Assembly (NCBI RefSeq): GCF_900090045.1
Contig: NC_041786.1
Location: forward strand, 3,299,001 to 3,363,000
Direction: 5' to 3'
Length of the DNA: 64,000 nt
From: Plasmodium malariae
Lineage: Eukaryota; Apicomplexa; Aconoidasida; Haemosporida; Plasmodiidae
Within the stretch, counting starts at the first letter, position 1, and each line of letters begins with the position of its first letter. This document shows, one piece after another, positions 37,786-49,682 of the stretch. A program made the translations under genes and the position numbers. The notes beneath the pieces were generated by a model that was not told the DNA's origin, did no database searches, and saw only the letters and a program-made list of their open reading frames with translations.

Positions 37786-37929
37786 TCATCTGTTATAACT
37801 TTTATAATAATACATTCTATTAAGAAGAACCCTTAAGTATCTTTTACGATTTTTTTCTAGCCCATATTCTCTATCTAATAATCTCTTAATTTTACTTGGG
37901 CTTAAAATTTTCTTTGAAAATGGTGTTGA
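37786..37929 (-). pseudogene. Remnant of an exported-protein exon (48 codons)
   Basis: A minus-strand frame from 37929 to a TGA at 37786 reads like coding sequence: STPFSKKILSPSKIKRLLDR followed by EYGLEKNRKRYLRVLLNR and a few more residues. Its basic composition and the RLL core resemble the PEXEL-proximal part of second exons in fam-l, fam-m and fam-d type exported genes. There is a stop (TAA) just upstream, no convincing acceptor at the start and no first exon in the next few hundred bases. A decayed gene piece is the best reading; chance cannot be excluded. Confidence 0.35.
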
Positions 37930-38958
37930 GATTTTTATTAGTTATCTCTATATATTTTGGAAGAAAAATTAAAACAAATTTATAAACTATACCATCAAAT
38001 GAATTATCTTTGTGTGTAAATATATATCAAATAAATATCATTTTTACCTTTAAAAATGATATTATGTAAATTATTGCTTAACAATACATTAAGTGGGTAT
38101 TACCATCTTTAAAAAATTAAAAATTTAATAAAATAAATTACAACAATAACTCAACTATATATCTTCAATTTTACGGATTATTTTTTTGATATATAGAACT
38201 AATATGTATGTTCAATATTTAACTTATAAAGTGTTTCATGAAATTAAGAAATCAAGAACACTACTTTTTTTTTTATGTTAACTAAATGATACACGTATTT
38301 ACTATTCTATAGATAGACAATATATTTTCTTTGTTTTGTGTTTTTTCTTCGATATTTTTTTCTAATACATGAAAATTTATAATTTTTACCATTAATTCGG
38401 GTGGTATCTATTAGAAATTTTAGATTTTTTAGGATATAACCTCCAAAAAAAAAAAAATAAATAAAAATGAAATTAACTTTTTTGTGAATCTTATCCACTT
38501 TCTGCAAATATTAATGTACAATACAACTGAATTTTATAGTATATATGGAGAATAAATATTATTATAACAAAACAAAATTTATGCTGAACATGTGTTATAT
38601 ATATATATATATATATTTTAAATAATATGGCATACCCATTTTAAATATATAATATCCTAACTTTAAAAAAAAATAAAGTTATGAAACGTGTATACCCAAT
38701 ACAAAGAATAATAGTACTATATATAAAACTCAATTACGATATGTCTACAACGTTATAATTTTTTATTATGTGAAGTATTCTATGATATAAAAATGGTATT
38801 TCAAATAACCTATATTTGTTAAATTATACTTAAAGTTGAATTTTAAGTCTCATATAAGAATATGGAAAAAAAAATGTGAAGAAATATTTTTTAATATTTT
38901 TTTAAACATTCTATTGCAAACTCCACTTTTGATAAAGTATTTCCAAGTAATTGTGATC
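37930..38958. other. Intergenic region
   Basis: No exon with splice support found. Contains TA and A runs. The 66-codon frame at 38307-38507 on the minus strand starts without a fitting context and is not called. Confidence 0.5.
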
Positions 38959-39902
38959 TTACCTTTCTAAATAAAACTCTGGTTCATCTTTCATATCCCA
39001 GGCCATCTGAAGCATATCCTTAAATTTTTCAAAATCGTGTAAACACCATTTATTTAAGTATAATATAATTTTGTACTTTTCCTGTATGGGAATATTTTCA
39101 TCGTTTAAGCAATCTTTTATATCATCACGCAAATAATTTAAATAGAGATTCCAATGTTTGTCCCATTTTTTCTGACACCACACAGTATTCTTATTTTCGC
39201 AGAAATCTTCATATTGATACTTCATTTCCTCTATGACATTATTATATAACTCTTCACCTTTTTCTATTAACTCTTCTAACGTTTCAGGAATTTCTGACTC
39301 ATCTAATTCTTCATGAACCGACTCCATTACTTCATCGAAACTTGATAAGGGATAAATATCATCTTCTAATAAATCTACTTGTATTTGTGGATTTTCATTT
39401 TGTTGATGACCTTCAGCTATGTTTCTTTTTAGTATTAATCCTATTTTACTTTTATATATATTTCTTTTACCAATTGCGTACTTATTAATATCTCTGCATA
39501 TAAAATTAAAGAATATATTTTAAATATATTTTCTCTTATATTATTTTTCTTTTATAATTAATTAAAAATTAAATTAGTAACCAAATTATGCACATATAAA
39601 TAAATATATATATTTATATACATAATAATTTTGGTGAATAACGTTTACCTCACGCTGTAAGAGTAATGCAATGTCCATAATAAAAAGGTGAAGCAGATAA
39701 TATTAACTAAAATTGTTACCATACTTATTTGTGCATCTCTATTTTTCGATTTCATATCTGTGTCAGGAGACACAACTGAAGACTTTTTTATTACTTTATC
39801 AAATTTATTTCTAAAATTTGAATTAACTTTTGAAATACAGGGGAACTTCATTTTAAAGCAATATTTTCTCAGAAAATTAAAAAAATATTTAGTATTGAAC
39901 AT
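38959..39902 (-). CDS. PHIST (PRESAN) domain exported protein (262 aa)
   Basis: Exon 1 is 39902-39649 and exon 2 is 39493-38959, with a phase 2 intron (GTAAAC...TGCAG) that completes an Arg codon. Exon 1 holds a recessed hydrophobic segment (residues ~58-84, MVTILVNIICFTFLLWTLHY) typical of exported proteins. Exon 2 has R-N-I-A-E at residues 108-112, a relaxed PEXEL with Ile in place of Leu. The rest (about residues 140-262) is a PHIST helical domain with its spaced Trp and Tyr residues: NTVWCQKKWDKHWNLYLNYL, LNKWCLHDFEKF, LQMAWDM. PHIST proteins act on the red-cell side, often at the membrane skeleton. The exon 1 ending HYSYSV and the phase 2 intron are shared with the PHIST gene at 60937-61724. 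The stop TAA sits inside a strong donor-like sequence (GAAAG|GTAAGA), so a further short exon is possible but none is evident. Confidence 0.88.
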
Positions 39903-40292
39903 TTTTGTTAGTTATTTCTTATTTTTATAGGTTCATAATTTTATAGATTACATGGATATATAAGTTGTTGTAACTTATAGAATAACACACTATTCTGAAT
40001 GGATATTTTGGATATAAGAAAAAAACATTTTGAAAACTAGAATTAAATGATAGAACAAAAATTTGAGCTTAAATTTTCACAGTTAAATTAATGAAAAATA
40101 AAGATTTATATTCACGTTATGTTAAATGTATTTTAATATTTCAAATTTTTATATTAGAATATTCCCAAAACGGATGATTTCATATAAAAATAAAATGCTG
40201 TGTTGTGACATTAAGTCATATTTTTTATAATGATATCTTAAATTGATTCATAAATGGTACATTATGTGGTAGTGGTATTTTTGCATTTCGCT

Positions 40293-40328
<36 letters not shown>

Positions 40329-43300
40329 TTATTTTTTATTATTGTACTTATGCTTAATTATATATTATACTATGTTGTCTAGTATTTTATAATACGAAAA
40401 GAAATGCATTATTTTAACTTATATTAACCTGTAACTGTTTTATTTTATATTAGGGATTAAATAATATTCGAAAATTAAAAAAAAAAAAAAAAAAAATTAT
40501 TTTATTTTTAAAAAAAAGAAAATAATACATATAAAATATACTATATTTATAAATAAAATTATTATTTTAATCTATAGTATATATTTGTTATTTTTTTCAT
40601 AGAAGAATTATTCAACCTAAATTGATTAAAATTGTTAGTGGCTTGTATTCCAGCGTAATACATTTTTTTAGTGGGTTCTGAAATATTAATTTAAAATTTT
40701 GCAAAAAGCAGAAAAATAGTACATACTACATATTAAAAAAAAATATAAAATACAAGAATAAAATAAATATTAAAGTAACATATTTCAAAGAAGAAAAACA
40801 AAACCATTAAAATTTAAAAAATATGATCAATTTTTTTTTTTTTTTTTTGGTTCCTATATTACATGTGTGGTTATATACATGGTTTATAAATTGTACAAAC
40901 TAATTTCTGTAATAATCATATCTTAAATAATGATGATATTGAAACCCATTATTCATATATATTTTATGTATATATGTGCATTTTTTTTTTGAACTGTGAA
41001 TTCTTACATAAAATATTTCGAGAGCAAGGAATAAAGTTTTTAAAAAGTTTACATATTAATAATGCTCTATTATAATACATTCGTTTTTTTTTATAAAATG
41101 TAATATTTATGTGTTGCATTAAATTTGTAAAGGTTAATTTTCAATAAATATACATGTTATTAAGCAGAAAAACTCAATTGTAATAAATTCCTTTATGGTT
41201 TTATACTTAAAATATCTACGTTTTTGTGTAACAATAAAGTCATTTTAATCTTATTTTTAATTTTCACCATATTCATATAACTTTTACAGTTTTTTTTCTG
41301 TCATATATACATAAAATTTTAAAAATTATAAATTGAATCTAACTATATTAATACTTATTTTCATTTTTTCACACCTTACAATTTTTAATGTATCTGGGAA
41401 TTACAAAAAGGAATTGGAGATGATGAATCTTCGTATGTAGTGAAAAAAGAAAATTTTATGAGCGTCATGAGCAATGATTTGGTCATTAAAAAATTAGTTT
41501 TATAATTGTCGTTCATTTCCTTTATTCTTTTATTCCTTTGTACCTTTGTACCTTTGTACCATTATACCTTTATTTTATTATTTTATTTATTTTTTTTTTT
41601 TTCTCGTTATTCCTTTTTTCCTCTGTTGTTATTCAAATTAAGAAAGGAATAAATTACTATATTTTATATTTTTCATATGAAATAATATTGTTAAAGAATT
41701 CATAATGCGGAATAGATGTTTTTTTCATTTGTATTATATGTTGTGCTTTAATTAATAAGGTAGTATAATGAAAAACTTCAGATGTATGATAAAAAACTAA
41801 GAATAAATAAAATTCCTGTATAGCTGCTACAGTACTTTAAACAGTTAAGGTATATATATTTGTTATTAGTCAGATGAAAGACATTTCATATGTTTATTTA
41901 AATTAAGATAAGGTTTTACAAAATTTGCAAAAGGAGAACAATTTTTATTAGATGTTCGAAAACTTATGGACACGTACAAACAATGAAGCGTTATGATATT
42001 CATCAGACTGTTTTACGTTGTAATAAAATATTAAGTTAATTCTAATTGAAATGAAAAAAAATGTATGTATATCCAATATTATATATGAAGAACTATAAAA
42101 GTGATGTATACTTTTTCAGAAAAAGATATATGCATGGTGGTTTATAACAGGTTTTTAATGAATTCAAAAAATTTCTGTTGACTAATTATTTGTTTAAATA
42201 AAAGACAGGAAAAAAAAAAAAAAAAAGTATTTAAAGTTTTCAGGTATTTCAAGTAATAATGCAACACAGTTCTTAAATAAGAAATATATGAAATTTACGA
42301 ATTTTATGAATTCCTCGAATTTTAAGGAGACAAGGACTTAGATAACAGTTAAATATATATGTGTACAAATATATTCATTTTTTTAATGTATTTTTATATA
42401 AATTTTACTTCTATGAGAATTGTTTTTTATAAAAAGAAGTGTGTATATTGGGAAATGCAAAAAATCGTTGTAACTTCTTTTATTTCAATTTTTTTTTCCC
42501 TGAAAACTTATATTAATGATGCACATTATTTAGAAGATTGAATAAACAGTTTTCGAAACGTTCATATATTTTTTTTTTAAAGTAGTTGTAACCCATTTCT
42601 TGAATAAAATTTGATTTAGTGATAATAAGATGATGAAATTTTTTTTTTGAATTCCCTAAACGTTATAAAAGAAGCAAATTGAAATTGAAAAAAATAAATA
42701 TAAAATATATAACTTTTCTCAAATAGTACATAATGATTTCATTATCTTCTTCTACTCACTACTGTTAAATATATTTTAATAGAAATGATAATTTCTAACT
42801 GAAGGGGTAAATAAATTGCTACTATTTGTATCCGAAATAAGATCGAAAATATTAATGAGCATTTTCTTTCCCCATAAATTCTAAATATACTTTATTACAA
42901 GATTGATAAATAATTATATATTATTTCTTAATAATATTTCTTTATAATTAATAATTTTTTATCCTTCCAATCTATATTATTTAATTTTTATTAAAAGATT
43001 ATAAATGAGATTAATAATTCATAAAATTTTTAAGGATAAACAAGGGATTTTTCAATGTATAAAATTTATTCACTACAATTTAGTTTTTCCGTTTTTACAG
43101 TATTACCTACTTTTTTTCTTTTTTTCCTTTTAAAATTTATCAGCTTATTTTTAGTTTTAGTTTTTTTGCATCTTTTTGTTTTCGATTTTTTCTTTTTTAT
43201 GAATTTTTATTATTATTTTTTTTTTTGTCATCTTTATCGCCTACTATATTCTAGTTTCTTTCCTTCTATTTTAGGTGATAAAGAAGTACTGTTTCTAAAT

Positions 43301-44376
43301 CTGTATATAATCTAATATTTTACAATGCAAAATTTTGCATGTATTAATTGATATGATTACGAATTTTTCTATATTAACACAATTTTTACCACATTTTCTC
43401 ACAACAGCAATAATCATATTGATTACATGTGCCCAAATAATGGTGAAATTTGGTTTATAATATTTTAAGAAAAAAAAAAAAAAGATAATTCAACAGTTAT
43501 TATTTAGTGCAAAGAAAAAAAAGAAGCGTGTGTTATTTATATATGTATAAACCTATTAAATTTATTTAATGTTTTAGTGTTAAAATAGATTTTTTCAAGT
43601 TTTGAACCAAAAAATATATTTTAAAGCTAAGTTAAAAAAAAATTATTTTGTACATATTTACATAAAAACATGGTTACCTGAAATTATTGGGCTATGGCGG
43701 TACATATATAATATATATAATTTCTAATTTTATATATAATATTTGAAGAGTTTCAGTTTTGTATAATTAAGAATGTTAAAAGCTTTTTATTTGTTTGTAT
43801 TTTAGTTTTGTTCTTTAAATAGAATATTATAATTCCTTATTTTATAAGTTGTTACAAGTTCTTAAAAATTACAGGCTTTTTTTTATCTAATCATTAAAAA
43901 TTAAGATCCTTTAAATAATTATTTTTTTTGATTTTCTTAAATTTTAAATTATAGTTTTCTTAAATTTTGTGATTTTTTTATTTTATCAGTTTTTTAAAAA
44001 TTATATCTTGTGTATGTATATGTATATATATAATAGTGTTTTGTTTGGTTTTCGTTTAAGAGGAGATTAAATAACAACTATAGGCTGAAACATAAATTAT
44101 AAAATTTATTACTCTTTAATTTATTAAATAAAATTTTTTTATTAACAGAATTAGCATATTTAGAATTATTTATTAGTGTAACTTCTTTTAATCTTGTGTA
44201 GTAAAATATTATTACATTGTTATTACATATTATATTATCTAAATTTTGAAATTTCTTTTTTTTAATTTAAATAAAATTAAGGAAAACTATTAAGAATAAT
44301 TTACATATTATTAGTAAGCTTTATTTTAATTTATGGAAACTTTTAAATAGTAGTTATATATTTTAATAAAGGATAA
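39903..44376. promoter_or_regulatory. Divergent intergenic region (4.5 kb) between PHIST and Hsp40 genes
   Basis: Both promoters must lie here. It includes TA runs (40299-40323), A/T runs (40480-40497, 40830-40848), an 8-bp tandem repeat (CTTTGTAC type, about 41533-41572), a T-rich tract (43060-43260) and two short coding-like frames discussed as findings (40601-40681, 41389-41505). Confidence 0.55.
41533..41572. repeat. Short tandem repeat, 8-bp unit
   Basis: Three exact copies and two degenerate ones of TACCTTTG: TTCCTTTG, TACCTTTG, TACCTTTG, TACCATTA, TACCTTTA. Confidence 0.85.
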
Positions 44377-45056
44377 ATGGCAATTTTTAAGAAATGGCTT
44401 AGGAGAGAAAAAATAAATATTTCCCTCTTTTGTGTCAAAATATTTTTATTTTCTCTCTTAATTTGGGCGCTAAATATCTCTAATTATGTAGGACAGTGAA
44501 AAATAATAAATTAGGGAAAAACTTTAATTATATTTACACATTCGCATGCAATCTATTTTTTTTCTATTATTTTATTTGATTTTAAAATAAATATCTCAAT
44601 AAAATTTTATATATTTATATAATTATTAGAATGAAAATGACAAATGTTATGATAGCCAGTATAAATTTATAAAAACGATAAATCTAGGAATTGACAGATC
44701 ACTATCAGAAAGAAGCGAACAATTCAACTCACGATTTACAAGTGCACCTCATAAATCACAAGTAAGATTAGAATAATAATAAAAGAAAAAAAAAAGTTAT
44801 ATAATATTACATATTAAAAAAAAAATATAAAATAAATAAACAAATAAACTAATAACATAATAAAAGTGTATAGAAAAATAATTATGTAATTTTATTAGTA
44901 AATGAAAAATAATAAAAAATTGATGTCTAAACAAAAAAAAAAAAATGATGAAATTAAAAATACTATGTAATATAAAAAAAAAAAATATAAATATATGGTC
45001 ATACCTTTGAAAATGATAATCCCGAAAACTTGATTACAATGAAATAAATCATATAA

Positions 45057-45092
<36 letters not shown>

Positions 45093-46214
45093 TTATTTAT
45101 ATACGTTTTTATTTCAATATTTTTACTAGGATTATTATACCATATTGGGTGTTAGTAAGGATGCTACCGAAAATGATATAAAAAAAGCTTATAGAAAGTT
45201 AGCCATGATGTGGCATCCGGATAAACATACCGATGAGAAAGATAAAAAAGATGCGGAAGAAAAATTTAAGCTTGTTTCTGAAGCTTACGAAGTTTTATCA
45301 GATCCAGATAAAAGGAGAACATATGATCTAACGGGTAAGGAAGGTTTAAATGGAAATTTTTTTACTGAAGAAAATATGTTTCAGGGAGGAATGAATTTTG
45401 CTGATCTGATCAATAATTTTTTTGGTTCCAATAGACCTTTTTCATTTTCATCAACTTTTGATGAAGATGATTCCCCATTTAAGTCCTTCGTACATGATAT
45501 GGGGTCAAGAAGAGGTAGAACACGTCATGGATGTAAGAGAATGAAAATATAAATGAAATATGAATAAGTGTGTTACACGTTCTTTGAATCACATATGTAT
45601 ATGTATATACAAATTTATTTACCTTTTTTTTATATTTTATGACAGCGTCGGGTTCTAAAGTTTACAAGTCAGAAACATATGAAGTAGCTCTTATGTTGAC
45701 TTTAGAAGAATTATATAACGGATGTAAAAAGAAATTAAGAGTTACAAGAAAAAGGTTTGATGGAGTTAAAAGCTACGACGATGATAAATTAGTAACTATA
45801 GATGTAAAGGCTGGATGGAATGATGGAACAACAATTACATTTTATGGAGAAGGTGATCAATCAGGTCCTTCGTTAAAACCAGGAGATTTAATATTCAAGG
45901 TGAAAACAAAAGAGCATGAGAACTTTGTAAGAGATGGTAATAATTTAATTTATAAATGTCATATACCACTAGATAAGGCCTTAACAGGATTCCAATTTAA
46001 TATTAAATCATTAGATAACAGAGATATAAATATAAGGGTAGATGATATTATTACACCTAATTCAAAAAGAATGATTCCAGGGGAAGGAATGCCTTCTTCA
46101 AAACATCCAGGCAAAAAAGGAGATTTAATACTTGAATTTGTTGTTATATTCCCAAAAAACTTAAGCAGTGAAAGAAAAAAAGTATTAAGAGAAGCTTTGG
46201 CTAATACATTTTAA
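44377..46214 (+). CDS. Exported type II Hsp40 (DnaJ) co-chaperone, four exons (404 aa)
   Basis: Exons are 44377-44487, 44630-44761, 45130-45532 and 45646-46214; phases 0, 0 and 1 all agree. Exon 1 encodes a hydrophobic recessed signal ([19 protein letters not shown]). Exon 2 carries the PEXEL R-S-L-S-E at residues 60-64. Exon 3 starts exactly at the J domain ([20 protein letters not shown]), with the Hsp70-stimulating HPD at residues 110-112, and ends in a Gly/Phe-containing linker. There is no Cys-rich zinc finger, so this is type II. Exon 4 supplies the two beta-rich substrate-binding domains and a C-terminal dimerisation helix. The length matches the ~400-residue exported Hsp40s of P. falciparum (PFE0055c/PFA0660w type), which work with an exported Hsp70 in mobile J-dot structures in the red cell. 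It sits among PHIST and other exported genes, as expected for a host-remodelling neighbourhood. Confidence 0.93.
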
Positions 46215-48368
46215 AAAAAAATTAAAAATTAAAATAATGGAAAGAGTGTTATATAACTAACCACATCAAAATAAAAGTGGTTTATTAAATTCCAAAAAAA
46301 TTTGCTTATAATTGGTAAATATACTGAACATTTCTTGTGGTCATTTTGAATAAACGAAAAAAAAAAAAAAAAAAGAATGAATGATTTACATTTTTAAACC
46401 AATTAATATTAAACATATAAATGAATGAAAATAATTTAATTTTTAAAGAAAAGAAATGTTATATAGTACAATATTTCATAAATGACTTTTTTTTGTTTTT
46501 ATTTTTCTTTTTTTTATTCTTTTCTGTTATTTTTTTTTTTTTGTTTTTATTTCTTTTCCTTTTTTTCATTTTTTCTGTTTTTGTCTTTGTTTTTGCTTTT
46601 GTTTTTTTTGTTTTTTCTTTCTTTTTTTTTTTTTTCATGTTTTAAATTTGTAAATGATGGTTGTATTTTTTATTACAAAGCTAATTTATGCATATATAAT
46701 ATATATTCATGTATGTAACGTACATCCTTATAATTATATATACAAATATAAAAAAAAAGGGGAGGGGAACTTTTTGATAACCAAATATATTATGACAATA
46801 ATAATATATTAATTTAAATAAGAAGATAGTATTTAAAAATATATTTTGTCTATTAATAAGTTTATATTAAACTTCATTCACAGTATGGTCAAGACAAAAT
46901 ATTATGAATGTGAATAAATATTGTTTGTAAATACCTTTTTGGTGGATAATTATAAAAATTTATTATGTGTGTTAAAACCTGTGCTCTAAATTTAGTGTAT
47001 TACGAGGATATCTATTCTGAATGAAAAGTTATATAGGGTATTGTATAAAATCTCTTATAAAACATAGTTGAATTTTTGGAGAAAATATAAAGTTATATTG
47101 CAAAATACATATTTTATAATTTTTGATTATTTTTGTATGCTCATGATAATGTTAAAATGAATGGATAAGTTGATTTAGCTAACTGTCACTATCAAAAGTG
47201 CGTTATAATTTTTCACATTCACTAAGAGGTAACGGAGGTTCGTACTAAGGAAAGTAATAGTTAAAATAGAACAAAACGTAATTTATTTCCCATTATTTTA
47301 TGCTATTAAATATGTACGAATATTTGCATAGGTTTTAGGGATTGTTTTAAGTTACATATAATGATGTGCTGTCTGAAAATACAAGTGCTATGTTATACGA
47401 TAAAACACTATATACATTGAACTGTGTTTACATAATTATTAATACTAAGTAATATGGAAAATTATTGTTATTCAATAATAATTTCATAGTAAAGGGAAAT
47501 GATGTTCACATTTTACTTCGTCATACTGTATGTTTTGTCCATATTGAATACATGTTTATATTTGTAATATTATTTTTATTTATAAAGTGGTATCATTTAT
47601 TTTTTACTTTTTTTTGAGTATTCATCACCACTTCATATATATCTATAAAATATATAAAGTGCGTTAAAGTATCATGAACAATATGAATAACTCCTCTAAC
47701 TATTTCATTTACTTTTGTTGTATTATTAAATGTAATGATTAATTTTTTACCTAGAAATGATTTTTTTTAAGTAATGAATAATAATAATAATAACAATAAT
47801 AATCGTAAATATTATGAAAATAATGAATTTATTATTAGATTGGACAGCTTGAAACATTAACTGGGTACTACGAAATGTATATATATATATATATTTGTAT
47901 AGGTTGATTTTAATTTATATTGTTTACATAAATTTAATTTGATCGAGCAAAAATAATAATGAATACTAATTAATACTTGATAAAAGTTCATAATAGTAAA
48001 TGCCATGAACTTTAGGAGAAAAGTATGCTATATCTCATATTTGTATTAGGATTGTTTCCATTATTTCGTGAAAATATATAAACTATAATAATTTTTTAAA
48101 AAATATAAAAGGAAAAAAATAAAAAAAAAATATAAAAAAGGAGCCAAATGAAAAAAAAAAGGAAAACATCCCCATTATAATTACTGAAATATATTAATTT
48201 AAATAAACAATATATACAAAATGGATACATATTGTTAGGAGAACTATAAAATTGTGCTAAGAGAATCTTTTTATTTAAAAGATTAGATAACATAAATATA
48301 ACATATAAATTTGGGTTTTATACGTTGTTATACATGAAAATATAGAATATTATGTGTAATCAAGTTAA
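46215..48368. other. Convergent intergenic region with a T-rich tract
   Basis: 3' ends of the Hsp40 gene and the fam-d-like gene. At 46480-46640 the plus strand is almost only T with scattered C and G (few A), giving Phe/Leu/Val-rich frames on the plus strand that are not genes. No other candidate seen. Confidence 0.55.
46480..46640 (+). repeat. T-rich tract with strong strand asymmetry
   Basis: About 160 bases almost free of A on the plus strand, made of T runs broken by single C, G or TG. Degenerate TTTTTG and TTTTTC units recur. Weaker tracts of this kind lie at 43080-43220 and 50530-50640. Confidence 0.8.
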
Positions 48369-49682
48369 TTAAATTTGTTGATTTAAACAAAAGGATTTTT
48401 TAGGGTATTGATTATGTTTAACGTTATTATTAATTTTAAGTGTCTTGTAAATTTTATATATTTTTATGATTTTGTTTAATTTGAATTTATAATAAATTAT
48501 ATATAAAATTCCTATGATGCAAAACATGAGGGTGCCTGTATCATTTCTTATTGACAAAAGTCCAATTACAATTGCAATATTTATAATAACTGGAAAAAAT
48601 ATATTATATTTTTTCATACATTGTAATAAAGTGCAAAATTTACTTTTAGAATTAGAAAAAGTATGGACATTCGATTTCCTATTTACAGATTGTAACACTT
48701 TGAATTCAAACTTTGAATCCGTTTTTTTTAGAAAATTAAGAGGGGAAATTTTGGGTTTTAATTTGTTTTTTGATCTATTAAGTAAATCATGAAAATTTCC
48801 TTTTTGCATTTCATTTTCTGATTTTAAATAATCATGAGGCTCTAATACATTTTGTGTTTGTTCGTAATCACTGTCATATTTTAATACGTCAGAACTTTTT
48901 TTATAATTATTATTACGTTTTAAACCACTACGTGGTCTTTTAAAATATTTATCAAATTTTAATATATCAAGTTGTTCTAAAATTTCACCGTAATGTTTTG
49001 TTGTTTTATATATTTTATCTACATTTTTATTCTTTGGAAGCTCGATAAAATGCTTTTTAAAATGCAAATCTTGTTTTAATGTATCAAACTGTTTTCTTAT
49101 ATTATCATTATGCTTAGGTGAATAATATGATTTTTCAAAATTGTAATAATACGTGGATGGATTATATGTTTTCTTGAAATTATCTTGGAATTTACGAGGA
49201 TTACATGGTTTTTCTGACATGTCATTATGGAGCATCATATTAATTTGATTTTGAAAATTCTCATCATGAGTTAATGCACCAGATCGTTCTGAAAAATTAT
49301 TTTCATCTTCTACTATATCTTTTATCCTTTTTCTTATATTTGGATATTGATGTAAGTAATGGACATTCGTTTTTCCATTTAATAATCTGCTAACTCTTAC
49401 ATCTAATGAATTATTTATAGTAATTTTCTTATCCCTTATTTTTTGAAGGAAAGTTAACTAAAAATTAAGAAAAAAATTCATTATTTTAAAAATATATAAT
49501 ATAAGTTTGACAGTAATATAAAATATTAATTTTAGAATTAAAATATTATATGAACAAAGAGTATAAATTCTTAAATGTAATAATTTTACTGCTTCGTAGA
49601 AACACAACCATATCCATATTAATATTGGAAATGCACACATTTTAATAAAAAATAAAAAGAACTTATTTATTTTCCCTTCCAT
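48369..49682 (-). CDS. Plasmodium exported protein, Pv-fam-d-like, two C-terminal TMs (393 aa)
   Basis: Exon 1 is 49682-49590 (31 codons) and exon 2 is 49457-48369, with a phase 0 intron (GTAAAA...TTTTAG). The first ATG gives MEGKINKFFLFFIKMCAFPI and a Trp/Ile-rich hydrophobic end, the standard first exon of exported subtelomeric genes. Exon 2 has R-L-L-N-G at residues 55-59, a PEXEL-like core that lacks the final acidic residue. Next comes KRIKDIVEDENNFSERSGAL, then a long run of degenerate short repeats built on H-[DN]-[DE]-x-F/x-L-K units (HDENFQNQ, FDTLKQDLHF, LDILKFDKYF), as in the P. vivax Pv-fam-d proteins that I recall. Two TM segments lie at residues ~315-334 and ~339-356, followed by a basic tail. 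Function is unknown. Export is inferred from layout, not from a canonical motif. Confidence 0.82.

Noticed and set aside
43055..43315. 86-codon Phe-rich frame
   Set aside because: Low-complexity T-rich DNA; the opposite strand is broken by stops and there are no supporting splice sites.
46421..46718. Phe/Leu/Val-rich plus-strand frames
   Set aside because: They arise from the T-rich tract and have no domain, signal-type start or splice context.
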